Origin: a virus
DNA length: 27,869 nucleotides
Virus record (IMG/VR): IMGVR_UViG_3300033148_003847
Location: 1-27,869 of that record
Reading direction: 5' to 3' (one strand)
In this document: positions 13,422-18,736 of the stretch, in pieces
Layout of the letters: each line of letters starts with the position of its first letter
Position numbering within the stretch: the first letter of the stretch is position 1
Position numbers and translations under genes: made by a program
The notes under the pieces: model-generated
What the model was told of the DNA's origin: nothing
Databases searched by the model: none
What the model saw: the letters and a program-made list of their open reading frames with translations, nothing else

Positions 13422-13541
13422 TGGTTTTCTTCTTCTGGTTTCATGCTCTTCACAAAAAGTATGACAACCTGATCCACTTGCTAAATGTAATGTATCTCTT
13501 TGACATTTATTACACCAACACCAAATCTCTTGTTCAGCCAT
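13413..13541 (-). CDS. Zinc-binding microprotein (42 aa)
   Basis: Residues 8-13 (CWCNKC) and 26-33 (CHTFCEEH) hold five cysteines and two histidines, enough for one or two metal sites. The tail is arginine-rich (TRRRKPL). ATG follows AAAGGAGTAATCCTT, whose SD overlaps the end of the upstream micropeptide. The 3' end is in a hairpin. Function unknown. Confidence 0.55.
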   Translation of the reverse strand: MAEQEIWCWCNKCQRDTLHLASGSGCHTFCEEHETRRRKPLI

Positions 13542-13546
13542 AAGGA

Positions 13547-13621
13547 TTACTCCTTTAACCTATCTCTGATTGTAAGACCTAACTCCAATACAAACAACAA
13601 TGCTATTATTAATAGTATCAT
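13547..13621 (-). CDS. Transmembrane micropeptide (24 aa)
   Basis: This 24-residue frame has a hydrophobic first half (MILLIIALLFVLELGLTI) and a charged end (RDRLKE), so it would make one membrane helix with a cytosolic tail. Start ATG overlaps the upstream stop (ATGA), and its end carries the ribosome binding site of the next gene. It is similar in design to the other micropeptides in the window. Confidence 0.42.
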   Translation of the reverse strand: MILLIIALLFVLELGLTIRDRLKE

Positions 13622-13743
13622 AATGATCCTTTGAACTCCTCTAATTCGGATGGTTTAAGGTTTACCTTAAGGATATTTAATATATCCAAGGTAGTCAAAT
13701 TCCCTTCAACCTCAATTAATAATTCATCATCCCAGAAAGACAT
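13618..13743 (-). CDS. Hypothetical acidic microprotein (41 aa)
   Basis: This is the first gene of its transcript. A TATA box lies 38 nt upstream, and GAGGGTG is placed before the ATG. The product (41 residues) has a strand (ELLIEVEG) and a helix (TLDILNILKV). It might be a small DNA mimic or regulator, but nothing is recognised. Confidence 0.52.
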   Translation of the reverse strand: MSFWDDELLIEVEGNLTTLDILNILKVNLKPSELEEFKGSL

Positions 13744-13775
13744 ATACACACCCTCTTTATAATTGTTTCTATTAA

Positions 13776-13786
13776 CTTATAAAGGG
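13776..13786 (-). promoter_or_regulatory. TATA box for the 13743 leftward unit
   Basis: The minus strand reads CCCTTTATAAG, centred 38 nt before the ATG at 13743. This predicts a 5' leader of about 12 nt holding the GAGGGTG ribosome binding site. The surrounding bases match the TATA region at 10001. This promoter probably serves the microprotein genes and the AAA+ ATPase downstream. Confidence 0.6.
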
Positions 13787-13792
13787 AATGGT

Positions 13793-13821
13793 AAGGCGAT
13801 TGTTGAACCCAACAACGCCTT
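13793..13821 (-). terminator. Long hairpin, probable terminator
   Basis: AAGGCG-A-TTGTTG pairs with CAACAACGCCTT across a 4-nt loop, giving a 12-bp stem with one bulged A. It sits after the stop of the zinc microprotein at 13836 and just before the next promoter. That position fits a transcript terminator or a boundary element. No long T run follows. Confidence 0.5.
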
Positions 13822-13835
13822 TCACCACTCCAAAT

Positions 13836-13994
13836 TTAACCACCTCTCCCTTTAATTGTTATTGTTCGTCTAAAGGGAAACTGTTTAGTTTTCCTTACTT
13901 CGTGGTAATGGTAATGCCCTTCTAACTCGGTAAATCTAACCTTCTCACAGTTAGGATTAAGACAAAAATACCTTCTCACTAAATCCCCCTCCAT
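13836..13994 (-). CDS. Small protein with cysteine/histidine cluster (52 aa)
   Basis: CLNPNC (residues 11-16) and a histidine-rich EGHYHYHE (26-33) together could bind one zinc ion. The C-terminus is strongly basic (RRTITIKGRGG). ATG is preceded by GGGGGGTAATTAG, placed directly downstream of where an intact HNH gene would end (14009). A nucleic-acid-binding role is inference. Confidence 0.55.
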   Translation of the reverse strand: MEGDLVRRYFCLNPNCEKVRFTELEGHYHYHEVRKTKQFPFRRTITIKGRGG

Positions 13995-14036
13995 CTAATT
14001 ACCCCCCTTTATTGTTTATTATAAGGTTTATGTAAT

Positions 14037-14080
14037 TTTCTATGACAGTTACGACACATTTCTATGACAGTTACGACACA
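14037..14080. repeat. Perfect 22-bp tandem duplication at the HNH gene 3' end
   Basis: The 22-bp unit beginning TTTCTATGACAGTTACGACA occurs twice with no mismatch, at 14037-14058 and 14059-14080. It lies inside the HNH coding region and causes a premature stop. With a single copy the HNH protein would continue through HRKLHKPYNKQ to a stop at 14009. Confidence 0.9.
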
Positions 14081-14447
14081 ACACTCTTATTTGTTTAATG
14101 TTATGTGCTACTGTACACCCATCCTTTACCTTATAACTATCATGGTGGAGTTCAAGATTCTTCTTAGACCCACACTTCGGACATTTATAATCACACTCTT
14201 TTAATAATGTTTCCTTAAACTGATCTTTAGCATACTGTCTAATTGCTCTTTTCTCTTTAACTTCTGGTCTTTGGTTATATTCTCTTGTGTATTTTAATCT
14301 GTTCTCTCTTGTTTGTGGATTAATGTTTTCAAACCTTCTCTTTTTATTAATCTTATCTTTATTTTTATGATAATACTCTCTTTGGTATATTCGTTGATAT
14401 TCTCTATATTTCTCTGGATCTTTTTGTGGTATAATAACCACCCTCAT
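14049..14447 (-). CDS. HNH endonuclease, truncated by a tandem duplication
   Basis: A long basic N-terminal helix rich in K, R, E and Y (REYQRIYQREYYHKNKDKI, then RENRLKYTREYNQRPE) is followed by the HNH core: CDYKCPKCGSKKNLELHHDSY, then IRVLCRNCHRN. This matches free-standing HNH proteins common in viruses. The last residues (NVS then stop) come from the second repeat copy. The intact gene would end in CRNCHRKLHKP. The catalytic histidines are retained, so it could still be active, but the C-terminal helix is lost. It has its own TATA box. The ATG may be preceded by the transcript start, so an in-frame GTG at 14441 is an alternative start. Confidence 0.78.
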   Translation of the reverse strand: MRVVIIPQKDPEKYREYQRIYQREYYHKNKDKINKKRRFENINPQTRENRLKYTREYNQRPEVKEKRAIRQYAKDQFKETLLKECDYKCPKCGSKKNLELHHDSYKVKDGCTVAHNIKQIRVLCRNCHRNVS

Positions 14448-14463
14448 TATAATTGGATTAATT

Positions 14464-14474
14464 CTTTATAAAGG
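14464..14474 (-). promoter_or_regulatory. TATA box of the second HNH gene
   Basis: The minus strand reads CCTTTATAAAG, centred about 21 nt before ATG 14447 and 27 nt before GTG 14441. Spacing suits a leaderless transcript from the GTG or a slightly shorter initiation distance. It sits inside a small 19-codon frame that has a good ribosome binding site, so the HNH cassette may have inserted into an older gene. Confidence 0.55.
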
Positions 14475-14523
14475 TATTAATCCTTAATGGAGTGCAAGAC
14501 TTTATTAATCCTTCCATTTCAAA

Positions 14524-14832
14524 TCACCTCTTAATCCCTTTAAGGTATTCTTGACATTCTTTATTATCTTCATTATGTTCCATATCCTCAAGAAAACCCT
14601 CATGTCCACAAATAGGACAACTAAACCAATCTTCTAAGTTATCACCATTCATCATGGCGACGTTACAATCTTCATCAACTAAGAAGACATTACCTGAATT
14701 TTGGTTAAATTCAATAGCAACACCATCATTTAAGAATCTTGTTTTATCGTTATCTCTTAGTGCTTTTAATAGTGTTATTGCTTCATCTAATTCTCTATAA
14801 CCAAACTTAGTTAAATCTCTTGTATTAGTCAT
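14524..14832 (-). CDS. Zinc-binding hypothetical protein (102 aa)
   Basis: Residues 1-25 are helical (FGYRELDEAITLLKALRDND). The middle is beta-rich (GVAIEFNQNSGNVFLVDEDCNVAMMNG), and the C-terminus has CPICGHEGF (71-79), with further His and Cys (EHNEDNKECQEYL) completing a likely zinc site. The pattern resembles small phage proteins of unknown function. The start follows GGGGTGATAAG and lies after the alanine-glutamine repeat gene, suggesting an operon. Confidence 0.65.
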   Translation of the reverse strand: MTNTRDLTKFGYRELDEAITLLKALRDNDKTRFLNDGVAIEFNQNSGNVFLVDEDCNVAMMNGDNLEDWFSCPICGHEGFLEDMEHNEDNKECQEYLKGIKR

Positions 14833-14836
14833 CTTA

Positions 14837-14935
14837 TCACCCCTTAATTTGTTCTATTAACATCTTTTTAGCTTTTTGTGCTTGTGCTTGTGCTTGTGCT
14901 TTGTCCGAAGACTCCAAATATATTGTATCTTGCAT
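14837..14935 (-). CDS. Microprotein with (Ala-Gln)4 repeat (32 aa)
   Basis: The 32-residue frame has a GAGGTGATAAA ribosome binding site and contains AQAQAQAQ (residues 13-20), encoded by four exact copies of the hexamer GCACAA (14876-14899 on the + strand as TTGTGC). The rest is helical and basic (KAKKMLIEQIKG). Hexamer slippage would keep the frame and only change length. Confidence 0.48.
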   Translation of the reverse strand: MQDTIYLESSDKAQAQAQAQKAKKMLIEQIKG

Positions 14936-14980
14936 TTTATCACCTCAAGGCATGAATCTATTGATCCATGCTGTCTTAAG

Positions 14981-15002
14981 GTTTAAGGAGGAATCCTTAA
15001 AC
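14981..15002. repeat. 9-bp hairpin with GGAA loop
   Basis: GTTTAAGGA-GGAA-TCCTTAAAC is a perfect inverted repeat closed by a GNRA-type tetraloop, which favours an RNA hairpin. It lies about 46 nt upstream of the leftward gene at 14935 and could be part of its leader RNA. Confidence 0.6.
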
Positions 15003-15006
15003 ATCA

Positions 15007-15078
15007 TTTCCTATGGAGATTATCAGGTTTTAGGCACAAATGCCACCCATGAAAACAACCCAATTTCTCCAATGGAAA
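15007..15078. ncRNA. Possible structured RNA element
   Basis: An outer stem (TTTCC and TGGAGA with TCTCCA and GGAAA, 11 of 13 pairs) encloses a GGTTTT / AAAAC-ACC pairing and an inner GGCA-CAAA-TGCC hairpin. The nested order gives an extended stem of about 72 nt. No known RNA family (tRNA, box C/D or H/ACA guide) is recognised. Evidence is base pairing alone. Confidence 0.3.
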
Positions 15079-15099
15079 CATAGGTTAAACTAACTGTTG

Positions 15100-15111
15100 G
15101 GGATATATCCC
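15100..15111. repeat. 12-bp perfect palindrome with flanking direct repeats
   Basis: GGGATATATCCC is a perfect palindrome. It is flanked by TTAAACTAACT on the left (from about 15084) and AATTAACTAACT on the right (from about 15119). A palindromic core with direct repeats resembles a protein binding site at an origin or operator. Confidence 0.45.
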
Positions 15112-15268
15112 TGGTTGCAATTAACTAACTATGTCTATGTGGACTAAGCTTAATCTATGAGTAAAGACTATGAATGGTCTAAGGCATTGCCTTAAACCTT
15201 TCCTATACAGTATCTCTATATACCATCTCTCACTCTATATAATCTATTAACAGTTATAATAATGGTGA

Positions 15269-15325
15269 GTGTGTGGTACTGTTTATTATACACTCATACT
15301 ATTATGTTGGTACTATACCACACAC
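15269..15325. repeat. 10-bp inverted repeat GTGTGTGGTA / TACCACACAC
   Basis: The arms at 15269-15278 and 15316-15325 are perfectly complementary and separated by 37 nt. A second inverted repeat, TGAGTGT/ACACTCA (15266-15272 and 15290-15296), overlaps the first arm, allowing two alternative foldings. A third, TAAGGCA-T-TGCCTTA, lies upstream at 15180-15194. Confidence 0.5.
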
Positions 15326-15641
15326 ACCACATTAAGGACATCTCTCCACTACTCTATTGTAGTAATACTTATCATAGATACATATATAACAGTGCCTTAC
15401 ATCATATCGACAATAGTAGTTATTTATGAGAGAGAGTTGTCATTAGTGTCATTAAGGCACACAGGAACATATATTAATATCTTTATTGTTTCATACTTTG
15501 CATGACCCCCCAGTTATCTGCGTACATAGGTAGCCCCTTTAAAAAAATTAGATGATGCTCAGACAAATCATATTCTAATTGAAATACTCAGGCAAAGTAG
15601 AGGTCCATAAAAAATGAGATTTTCAATCTATTTCTAATGTT

Positions 15642-15649
15642 TTTATAAA
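15642..15649 (+). promoter_or_regulatory. TATA box of the 15671 gene
   Basis: TTTATAAA is centred 25.5 nt before the ATG at 15671, the exact spacing of a leaderless archaeal transcript. There is no ribosome binding site before that ATG. The ACGATAGCT element of the other + promoters is missing. Confidence 0.65.
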
Positions 15650-15670
15650 TAAGGAACACCATATATACCT

Positions 15671-15856
15671 ATGGAATTCAAGAAATATAAATTGGATTTA
15701 GAGCATTTTCCAAAAGCATTGATGTTTCCAGATGAAAATGGAAATATGAAGAAATATTATCCATCTGGGTTTGCATATAAAAGCGATGAATCAATCTATG
15801 TCGAATATTTAAATGAAAAGAATCTGCTCGTCGCTAAACCTATCGGAGAATGTTAA
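15671..15856 (+). CDS. Hypothetical protein from a leaderless transcript (61 aa)
   Basis: The 61-residue product is MEFKKYKLDLEHFPKALMF and onward, with a beta-rich centre (GNMKKYYPSGFAYKSDESIYVEYLNEKNLLVAKP). The TATA box at the correct distance supports expression. It is the only + strand gene left of 17982 and ends tail-to-tail with the leftward gene at 15853, overlapping by 4 nt. It may be a regulator or an early protein; function unknown. Confidence 0.62.
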   Translation: MEFKKYKLDLEHFPKALMFPDENGNMKKYYPSGFAYKSDESIYVEYLNEKNLLVAKPIGEC

Positions 15857-16029
15857 ATATAGAGATTCCCTCTATGACCATTGCATCGTTTTCGTTTCAA
15901 CTTTAGGAATACCTGATATTTCTTGAGTGGGTCTGCTTTTCCAGTTCTCTTGATTGCATTATGAATTCTATCTAAATCTACAGATTCGTCGTAATACTTC
16001 CGAAGTGAGTAAGGTTGGGGGTATTTCAT
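15853..16029 (-). CDS. Hypothetical basic protein (58 aa)
   Basis: A 58-residue frame that continues the leftward unit from 17916. It is helical and basic, with RIHNAIKRTGKADPLKKY and LKLKRKRCNG. The ATG overlaps the stop region of the upstream micropeptide (TAAATG), giving tight coupling, though the ribosome binding site (GTGATTAA) is modest. It is the last gene before the convergent gene. Possible DNA binding from charge alone. Confidence 0.5.
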   Translation of the reverse strand: MKYPQPYSLRKYYDESVDLDRIHNAIKRTGKADPLKKYQVFLKLKRKRCNGHRGNLYI

Positions 16030-16107
16030 TTAATCACACATCAACATGAGACCAATCGTATATCCAATTATAAGTCCAATTATAAATATAATAATATAAT
16101 CAATCAT
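16030..16107 (-). CDS. Transmembrane micropeptide (25 aa)
   Basis: Nearly the whole 25-residue product is one hydrophobic helix with glycines (YIIIFIIGLIIGYTIGLMLM), ending CD. Two GxxxxxG-like steps could favour helix packing. The ATG overlaps the stop of the upstream gene (ATGATTGA), and its stop abuts the next ATG. Comparable micropeptides lie at 9739, 10637 and 13547. Confidence 0.45.
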   Translation of the reverse strand: MIDYIIIFIIGLIIGYTIGLMLMCD

Positions 16108-16294
16108 GTTTATCACTATTCATATCCTTCAGTGGTTTATAACCAATGCAATCTAAATCAAATCCGTCACATTCGAGACATGGATATAATGGATGGTCTT
16201 TATCCCATTTATCACAATCATCAAATGTCGTTGAAAACCCATAATCTCTTAAATAGTGGAGATCTTTCCACATACATATATAATCATAATTCAT
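16100..16294 (-). CDS. Cysteine-containing hypothetical protein (64 aa)
   Basis: Six cysteines or histidines occur, including CLECDGFDLDC (39-49). A strongly aromatic, acidic middle (YGFSTTFDDCDKWDKDHPLY) is present. It could bind one metal, but the spacing is not a standard zinc ribbon. The start overlaps the upstream stop by 4 nt. Function unknown. Confidence 0.58.
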   Translation of the reverse strand: MNYDYICMWKDLHYLRDYGFSTTFDDCDKWDKDHPLYPCLECDGFDLDCIGYKPLKDMNSDKHD

Positions 16295-16629
16295 ACATCT
16301 TCTTTTTCACGCCTAACATCTTCATCATGTTCTCCATTTAGGTGGAATCCCTTTTTTAGCCAGGCAATATAACAATATGTGGCTATTTTCAATAAATCCC
16401 GTTCTCTACCAAAGTTTTTGAATCGTTGAAGGTACTTAGCTTGTGTCCCAAGCAGCCAATCAATGCCGGAATCTCCAGGGAATCCTTCACAAACCCAATC
16501 AGTGGCTTCTTTATTTTCATTAAGTGCGTATTTGTCTCCACCGTGCATGAATTGGGATTCGAGTAACTTGACGAACTCATTCCAATATTCTTTCTTCTGT
16601 TTTATATTGGTGTTTATAATTTTTCCCAT
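16291..16629 (-). CDS. Hypothetical protein, possibly MazG/dNTP pyrophosphohydrolase-like
   Basis: The 112-residue protein is all-helical. It includes FMHGGDKYALNENKEATDW (residues 27-45) and a second helix pair, YLQRFKNFGRERDLLKIATYCYIAWLKK (broken over 66-93). The 'GxxKY ... DLLKIATYxYIxWL' layout resembles phage proteins assigned to all-alpha nucleotide pyrophosphohydrolases, but the acidic metal-binding quartet is not clear. The link is tentative. The start overlaps the upstream gene by 16 nt. Confidence 0.48.
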   Translation of the reverse strand: MGKIINTNIKQKKEYWNEFVKLLESQFMHGGDKYALNENKEATDWVCEGFPGDSGIDWLLGTQAKYLQRFKNFGRERDLLKIATYCYIAWLKKGFHLNGEHDEDVRREKEDV

Positions 16630-16853
16630 TCAACCACCGATCCTGATTTTATTTCCTTCAACATTTCACTATAGGGTCTGTCTCCCCAATATATCTCATA
16701 TTTGGCTTTAAGTGTGCAATCCGGATAGTCACAATTGATGTTTTCTTCAGTTTCGCACATACCATTAAAGAAATATATAGATTTCTCTATATCCTCAATT
16801 ATCTTTTTCATGTGCTTTTCACAGCTTGCCAACCATCCGCTCATATGTTTCAC
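16614..16853 (-). CDS. Hypothetical cysteine-containing protein (79 aa)
   Basis: The frame opens with GTG at 16853 overlapping the previous stop by 4 nt. An in-frame ATG at 16844 is an alternative, giving MSGWLASCEKHMKK. Cysteines and histidines at positions 11, 14, 33, 41 and 46 (CEKH; CDYPDC) suggest a treble-clef-like zinc site. It is followed by a strand and helix (KYEIYWGDRPYSEMLKEI). No family is recognised. Confidence 0.55.
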   Translation of the reverse strand: MKHMSGWLASCEKHMKKIIEDIEKSIYFFNGMCETEENINCDYPDCTLKAKYEIYWGDRPYSEMLKEIKSGSVVEWEKL

Positions 16854-17056
16854 AAATTATATGATTTTTTAATGTCTTTGACTAATTTAGAGTTATAATC
16901 GCACAATACATCATCCAAGACATCTCTTATATCGATGTCAAATGGATATTCCTTAATTATTCCTTCACCTATTTTTAAGAGTTGCGCTTTATCTTCAGAC
17001 ACATGGAGTTTATACTTTCCATTTTTGGTATTTATCTCCAAACCTAATAGATTCAT
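16850..17056 (-). CDS. Hypothetical protein (68 aa)
   Basis: This small beta-then-alpha protein contains LEINTKNGKYKLHVSEDKAQLL and a helical DIRDVLDDVLCDYNSKLVKDI region. Start overlaps the phosphoesterase stop (ATGA-type, 4 nt), and its ribosome binding site (GGGGGAG) lies in the end of that gene. No motif is recognised. Confidence 0.58.
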   Translation of the reverse strand: MNLLGLEINTKNGKYKLHVSEDKAQLLKIGEGIIKEYPFDIDIRDVLDDVLCDYNSKLVKDIKKSYNL

Positions 17057-17916
17057 GCTCTCCCCCTATATCCTTTCTTTTCATAGAATGGAAAGAATTC
17101 TCCTTGAAACCTGCCTACACTATAGTTCTTATCAATATAGGCATCTACAATCCATCCGCCCTGATGAGCAGCGAGGAAGTTCCTCTGCATGAAGTCTGTT
17201 TGTCTCTGGGTTGTCCCTGCCTGTATAACATGGACATTCCTTTGGCATGGAAGCATTTCTGCTTTATGGTAATGACCTATATAGAGTACGTTGGGTTTAT
17301 TTCCACCGGAGAAGCTTTCGGTGATTTTCTGGGGGTGATAAGAGATGGCATATGCTGTTCCCTTGCCTGGGTGCATTAATTTGACTCGGATTTTCTTTTC
17401 TTTGTTTCCCATGAGAATATTTGCAGTCTCACGACCAACGTACTCCATATCTGGTCGCTTCTCAGCTATAATATTACCGATATCAATTCCTGAACGTTTG
17501 TAAAAGCTTAAATCGTGGTTTCCGGTGATGAAAAGGGTCTTTATTCCCTTTCTCTTGGGATAGTTCTTAATAACATCCCTTGTTTGCTCATCAACACCAT
17601 GCGCATAGAGTTCATATTCCTGTCCACGGTACATTCTGTCCCCATCGCAGATATCTCCGCAATGATATACTGTTTCTATGCCTTCTTTCTCGAAAATGTC
17701 ATATAATGTGTGCAAAAGGTGTTTGTTTGCATAAATATTGCCCATATGGGTATCGCTCACCAATCCATGCCTTACATGGATTCCCTTTGATGTCTTAGGA
17801 AAGTAATCCAAGACAGAAATCTGTTTTTTATCACTTGTGTGCTTTAGCGCAACCTTTAATTTTTCATTCTCATCAAAAAGCCGCTTATTTAACTTTTGAA
17901 GTTCCTTATCTTCCAC
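17053..17916 (-). CDS. Calcineurin-like metallophosphoesterase
   Basis: All signature motifs of the two-metal phosphoesterase fold are present: DTH at 55-57, GDICDG at 87-92, GNHD at 132-135, the lone H182 (LMHPGKG) and GHYH at 214-217. A short coiled-coil N-terminus (residues 2-28) precedes the domain. Relatives include phosphodiesterases and the Mre11/SbcD nuclease family, though no capping domain for DNA is obvious at 287 residues. Start is GTG, preceded by GGGGTGAT. It heads the leftward unit and is driven by the shared palindromic promoter at 17944-17969, with a leader of about 14 nt. The substrate is unknown; DNA ends, cyclic nucleotides or phosphoproteins are possible. Confidence 0.85.
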   Translation of the reverse strand: MEDKELQKLNKRLFDENEKLKVALKHTSDKKQISVLDYFPKTSKGIHVRHGLVSDTHMGNIYANKHLLHTLYDIFEKEGIETVYHCGDICDGDRMYRGQEYELYAHGVDEQTRDVIKNYPKRKGIKTLFITGNHDLSFYKRSGIDIGNIIAEKRPDMEYVGRETANILMGNKEKKIRVKLMHPGKGTAYAISYHPQKITESFSGGNKPNVLYIGHYHKAEMLPCQRNVHVIQAGTTQRQTDFMQRNFLAAHQGGWIVDAYIDKNYSVGRFQGEFFPFYEKKGYRGRA

Positions 17917-17943
17917 AAAATCACCCCAACTTGATTATATATG

Positions 17944-17969
17944 ACGATACTTATTTAAATAACTATCGC
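17944..17969. promoter_or_regulatory. Palindromic bidirectional promoter
   Basis: CGATA-C-TTATTTAAATAA-C-TATCG (17945-17968) is a palindrome except for one position pair. The rightward copy ACGATACTTATTTAAAT begins 38 nt before the ATG at 17982. The leftward copy GCGATAGTTATTTAAAT begins 53 nt before the GTG at 17916. One TATTTAAATA core thus serves both directions. The rightward transcript would be leaderless and the leftward one would have a leader of about 14 nt with the ribosome binding site. Confidence 0.75.
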
Positions 17970-17981
17970 CAAAATATTAAT

Positions 17982-18695
17982 ATGGATAGAAGAGAGTTTC
18001 TAAAGGATATGGGGATTGTTGTTGTTGGTGGTGGCGCACTGGGTCTTCTTAACTCCTGTGGGAAGGATATAACCAAGACATTAATAAAATATGGAATATC
18101 CGACGGTGAATATGACTTTGATGAACTATTAATTGATGATTATGAAAAATTAATAGATGGGATGATTAAATACGACACCAAAACCATAAATGGGCCATTT
18201 GATGGATATGGGTGTGGTTTCTTGAAGGGAAATAAACTTTTGACTGCAAATCATATAATAAATGGAGAATATGACGCTTTTTTGGATGGAGAACAGATTG
18301 AGATCATCTATAAAGACAAAGAGAACGATTTAGCTGTTTTAGAGGTTCCAGATAAATATAAAGAGTATGAAGTGCCGCTCGGAGATAGTGACGAACTAAA
18401 AACAGGTCATTTAGTTTCTAATGTTGGAATTCCCCACGGAATGAAGAAAGTAGTGAAACATAGAAAGATAATAGATACTGAGGGTTCTGATAGGATGTTA
18501 AGTGGTCGACTGCTTGGTTCTGAGAATGTTTTCCTGACATGGTACTCTGTATTGCCTGGAGACTCTGGTGGACCAGCATATGCCTTTAGAGATGGGAATC
18601 CCGAAGTTGTCGGTATGGGTAAGTCAATGTATGGTCCTTATTCAGAATTCCATAAAATCAATCACATAAAAGACAAACTCAAGAAATATATATAA
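17982..18695 (+). CDS. Trypsin-like serine protease with Tat signal and lipobox
   Basis: The S1-type triad is visible: H91 in LLTANHII, D116 in NDLAVLE and S195 in PGDSGGPAY, so catalytic activity is likely. The N-terminus DRREFLKDMG followed by a hydrophobic stretch (IVVVGGGALGLL) and L-N-S-C at 23-26 reads as a twin-arginine export signal with a lipobox. The mature enzyme could therefore be exported folded and anchored on the outer face of the host membrane, an unusual choice for a virus gene. The start ATG is fixed by the leaderless promoter 38 nt upstream; longer in-frame starts lie inside the promoter. Possible roles are virion maturation, host surface remodelling or release. It is the first gene of the rightward block. 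Confidence 0.82.
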   Translation: MDRREFLKDMGIVVVGGGALGLLNSCGKDITKTLIKYGISDGEYDFDELLIDDYEKLIDGMIKYDTKTINGPFDGYGCGFLKGNKLLTANHIINGEYDAFLDGEQIEIIYKDKENDLAVLEVPDKYKEYEVPLGDSDELKTGHLVSNVGIPHGMKKVVKHRKIIDTEGSDRMLSGRLLGSENVFLTWYSVLPGDSGGPAYAFRDGNPEVVGMGKSMYGPYSEFHKINHIKDKLKKYI

Positions 18696-18698
18696 CTA

Positions 18699-18715
18699 AC
18701 GATAGCTTTTTAAGT
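18699..18715 (+). promoter_or_regulatory. Promoter of the 18737 gene
   Basis: ACGATAGCTTTTTAAGT starts exactly 38 nt before the ATG at 18737. The TATA-like part is centred 26-27 nt from that ATG, giving a leaderless transcript. It lies directly after the protease gene, so the following genes can be transcribed independently. Confidence 0.7.
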
Positions 18716-18736
18716 AAGTTTGGTTTAATTAAAAAT

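Larger units (their letters stand above)
14936..15640. other. Gene-poor, inverted-repeat-rich region: candidate origin/control region
   Basis: About 700 bases separate the divergent genes at 14935 (leftward) and 15671 (rightward). Open frames here (for example one of 78 codons at 15269) lack ribosome binding sites and promoters. The stretch contains several inverted repeats, listed separately, direct repeats around 15080-15140, two TCTCTATATA-like repeats near 15212-15232, and a C6 run near 15507 followed by an A7 run near 15541. Such structure between divergent units is common for virus origins or leader RNAs. Neither role is proven. Confidence 0.5.

Noticed and set aside
14458-14517. 19-codon minus-strand frame with a GAGGTGATTTGAA ribosome binding site
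   Set aside because: Too short and overlaps the HNH promoter. Kept only as a possible remnant of a gene cut by the HNH insertion.
14876-14899. Four-copy hexamer as a phase-variable switch
   Set aside because: The unit is six bases, so copy changes keep the reading frame and can only alter the length of the Ala-Gln run.
14901-15083. Plus-strand 60-codon frame across the start of the leftward (Ala-Gln) gene
   Set aside because: Opposite to a gene with an excellent ribosome binding site and across hairpins; no start signals of its own.
15269-15505. Plus-strand open frame of 78 codons in the gene-poor region
   Set aside because: No ribosome binding site, no TATA at leaderless distance, and a threonine/isoleucine/tyrosine-rich composition typical of translated AT-rich spacer. 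It also overlaps several inverted repeats.
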